Positions 62,421-64,000 of a stretch of 64,000 nucleotides of DNA are shown here, in pieces. The first letter of the stretch is position 1; every line of letters starts with the position of its first letter. This stretch comes from an uncultured Pseudomonadota bacterium (GTDB lineage Bacteria > Pseudomonadota > Gammaproteobacteria > Methylococcales > Methylomonadaceae). The stretch is from assembly GCA_903848935.1 (NCBI GenBank), contig CAINHO010000038.1, forward strand, positions 1-64,000. The letters are read 5' to 3'. A program made the position numbers and the translations under genes. The notes beneath the pieces are model-generated. The model searched no databases and was not told where the DNA came from. It was given only the letters and a program-made list of their open reading frames with translations.

Positions 62421-64000
62421 ATGACTGACAAAAACAAACTTCAAACTCTTATTAACCAATTTTCTAACGGCGATTTAAGAGCAAACGCCCTCGCATTATT
62501 TAACGAACTTGGTTATTCGAGTTCACGCACCCAAAATAAAACGGTTGCTGAAATTTTTGGGTATAAAAATACTGAAGTTGTCGATTCTGCCTTTTTGTTT
62601 CAACTGGCAGGCGATAATTTAAACGGTGTTCAAGCGATTTCAGAACCTGTTGATAACACCATTATCGAATCGTATCTATTCGTGGCGATTGAATTGAAGC
62701 AATCATATTATTCACGTTCCGATTTGGTCAAAATCACCCGCGAACTTAATAAAAGTCCACAACCTGTTTTGATTTTATTTAAACACGGCGAAACGCTCAC
62801 GTTTTCGGTTATTCACCGTCGATTAAACAAAAAAGACGACAGCCGCGACGTGTTAGAAAAAGTGACGCTGATTAAAGATATTCGCATCGAAAATACCCAT
62901 CGGGCGCATTTGGATATTTTGAGCGAATTGGCTTTTTCAAATTTAAAAAATAAGCCGACAAACTTCGTTGAATTGCACAACGCTTGGCAAAGTGTTTTAA
63001 ATACCAAAACACTCAATAAACAATTCTACGAAAAATTGTTCGACTGGTATTTGTTCGCGCTTTCGGAAGTGAAATTCCCGCAAATTCGCGCTGAAAAAGA
63101 TTTAGTCGCCGATGAACAACATCAAAGTGAATCTTTAATCCGTTTATTAACGCGGCTTTTGTTCGTTTGGTTCATGAAAGAAAAAGGCTTAATCAACGCC
63201 GAACTTTTTGACCAAAAAGAATTAAAAACAATTTTAAAAAATTTCACAGGCGAAAATTCCGACGACACGATTTATTACAAAGCGATTTTGCAAAACCTGT
63301 TTTTTGCCACGCTCAATATGCCAATTGAAAAACGCAAAGTGATTTATGACGGTTTCGCGCCAAAAGATTACGGCAATCAACTCGTTTATCGTTATGCGGA
63401 TTTATTTGAAACTGAAAACTTCGTTGAACATTTTGAAAATATCCCATTTTTAAACGGTGGTTTGTTTGATTGTTTAGACCAACGAAAAACGGACGATTCG
63501 CCTGAAATTCGTCTTGATGGTTTTAGCACGCAAGCCAAAAAACAAGCTGTTGCGCCCGATAAACTCTTTTTTGGTGAATATAAAAATGTCGATTTAAGCG
63601 CGGCGTATGACAACAAAAAGAAATCAAACGTCATGGTTTATGGCTTGATTGATATTTTGCAAAACCATAAATTCACGGTTGAAGAAAATACGCCGCTCGA
63701 AGAAGATATTGCGCTTGACCCTGAATTGTTGGGGCAAGTTTTTGAGAATTTACTCGCTGCTTACAATCCTGAAACGGGTACGACCGCAAGAAAACAAACA
63801 GGTTCTTTTTATACGCCGCGTGAAATCGTCGATTACATGGTTGATGAATCGTTGATTGCGTATTTTGAATCTTCTCCCCCTTTGAAGGGGGAAGCCGTAG
63901 CGATAGCGAAGGCAGGGGGATGTGCTTTTGATGTTGAGCTTAAAGCACATCCCCCCCGCCCCCCTTCAAAGGGGGGAGACAAGATTTTATTGCGGAATCT
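62421..64000 (+). CDS. Large DNA adenine methyltransferase, type IIG/BREX-PglX-like (3' end outside window)
   Basis: The frame stays open from ATG 62421 to the window edge (526 codons). The N-terminus (IEYDVV-like segment DSAFLFQLAGDN and IELKQSYYSRSDLVKITREL, with Glu91/Lys93) could be a nuclease or recognition domain. LLTRLLFVWFMKEKGLI, LDPELLGQVFENLLAAYNPE and RKQTGSFYTPREIVDYMVDE are the conserved lead-in to motif I of this class of adenine methyltransferases. The catalytic NPPY would lie beyond the window. A palindromic repeat (63873-63979) is inserted in frame right before the region where motif I is expected. It is probably co-transcribed with the helicase. Confidence 0.75.
   Translation, partial: MTDKNKLQTLINQFSNGDLRANALALFNELGYSSSRTQNKTVAEIFGYKNTEVVDSAFLFQLAGDNLNGVQAISEPVDNTIIESYLFVAIELKQSYYSRSDLVKITRELNKSPQPVLILFKHGETLTFSVIHRRLNKKDDSRDVLEKVTLIKDIRIENTHRAHLDILSELAFSNLKNKPTNFVELHNAWQSVLNTKTLNKQFYEKLFDWYLFALSEVKFPQIRAEKDLVADEQHQSESLIRLLTRLLFVWFMKEKGLINAELFDQKELKTILKNFTGENSDDTIYYKAILQNLFFATLNMPIEKRKVIYDGFAPKDYGNQLVYRYADLFETENFVEHFENIPFLNGGLFDCLDQRKTDDSPEIRLDGFSTQAKKQAVAPDKLFFGEYKNVDLSAAYDNKKKSNVMVYGLIDILQNHKFTVEENTPLEEDIALDPELLGQVFENLLAAYNPETGTTARKQTGSFYTPREIVDYMVDESLIAYFESSPPLKGEAVAIAKAGGCAFDVELKAHPPRPPSKGGDKILLRN
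63873..63979. repeat. Nested palindromic repeat inserted in frame in a methyltransferase gene
   Basis: The outer arms are TCTCCCCCTTTGAAGGGGG (63873-63891) and its reverse complement CCCCCTTCAAAGGGGGGAGA-type (about 63959-63979), each itself a near palindrome. The inner arms are GGGGGATGTGCTTT (63915-63928) and AAAGCACATCCCCC (63942-63955) around a 13-base loop. The whole unit can form a long hairpin. It contains no stop in the gene's frame and adds about 36 residues (SPPLKGEAVAIAKAGG...). Confidence 0.8.

Overview
The window is chromosomal DNA from a moderately AT-rich gammaproteobacterium. The best guess is a Methylococcales or Thiotrichales-type organism, inferred from gene content (type IV pilus genes pilB-pilC-pilD, the pqiABC set, dapC/dapD, panBC, pcnB-folK, darP, czcCBA with a DUF3240 gene); the sequence alone does not fix the genus. 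Gene density is high, with many 4-base ATGA overlaps. There are no rRNA, tRNA, intact insertion sequence or CRISPR array.

Layout: 1-3630 (+) is the end of a chemotaxis cluster (chemoreceptor tail, cheW, cheR, cheD, cheB). 3642-5556 (-) is a RegB/RegA (PrrB/PrrA) redox two-component pair, with a RegA-box-like palindrome and a probable small RNA diverging upstream. 5792-10671 (-) carries a TPR lipoprotein, a CheZ-like protein, a DUF455 ferritin-like protein, a methylthiopurine phosphorylase, a NirG/NirH-like siroheme decarboxylase pair and the YlqF/RbgA GTPase. 10781-11222 holds the eroded skeleton of a DNA adenine methylase. 11216-19007 (-) holds an ATP-grasp protein, a dynamin-like membrane protein with a decayed P-loop, an M50 protease, a YciO-type protein and pilD-pilC-pilB.

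19093-25387 (+) is a pqi (paraquat-inducible, MCE transport) operon. Its pqiA is split at an A8 tract, and it is interrupted by a TPR-OGT-FkbM gene that a 14-base tandem duplication has truncated. 25416-29372 (-) and 35642-37819 (-) are two large RTX/calcium-binding secreted proteins. They flank a + strand housekeeping run: tsaB, argS, a SPOR protein, an M48 lipoprotein, dapC and dapD. 38024-44162 (-) is a CzcCBA-type metal efflux operon. 44246-59221 is mostly core metabolism and stress (pdxJ, a sigma-54 activator, a TauE-like protein, pyrF, DUF2760-Hsp70, darP, two tandem cNMP-HDOD proteins, an RDD protein, pcnB, folK, panB, panC).

59218-64000 (+) is the start of a probable phage-defence or restriction cassette: a PLD-nuclease/SNF2-helicase fusion overlapping panC by 4 bases, then a large adenine methyltransferase/type IIG-like protein cut by the window edge. 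That second gene carries a nested palindromic repeat inserted in frame. The most interesting points are this in-frame palindrome, the helicase-methylase cassette, the small RNA candidate beside regB, the 14-base duplication in the FkbM gene, and the erosion of an older methylase.
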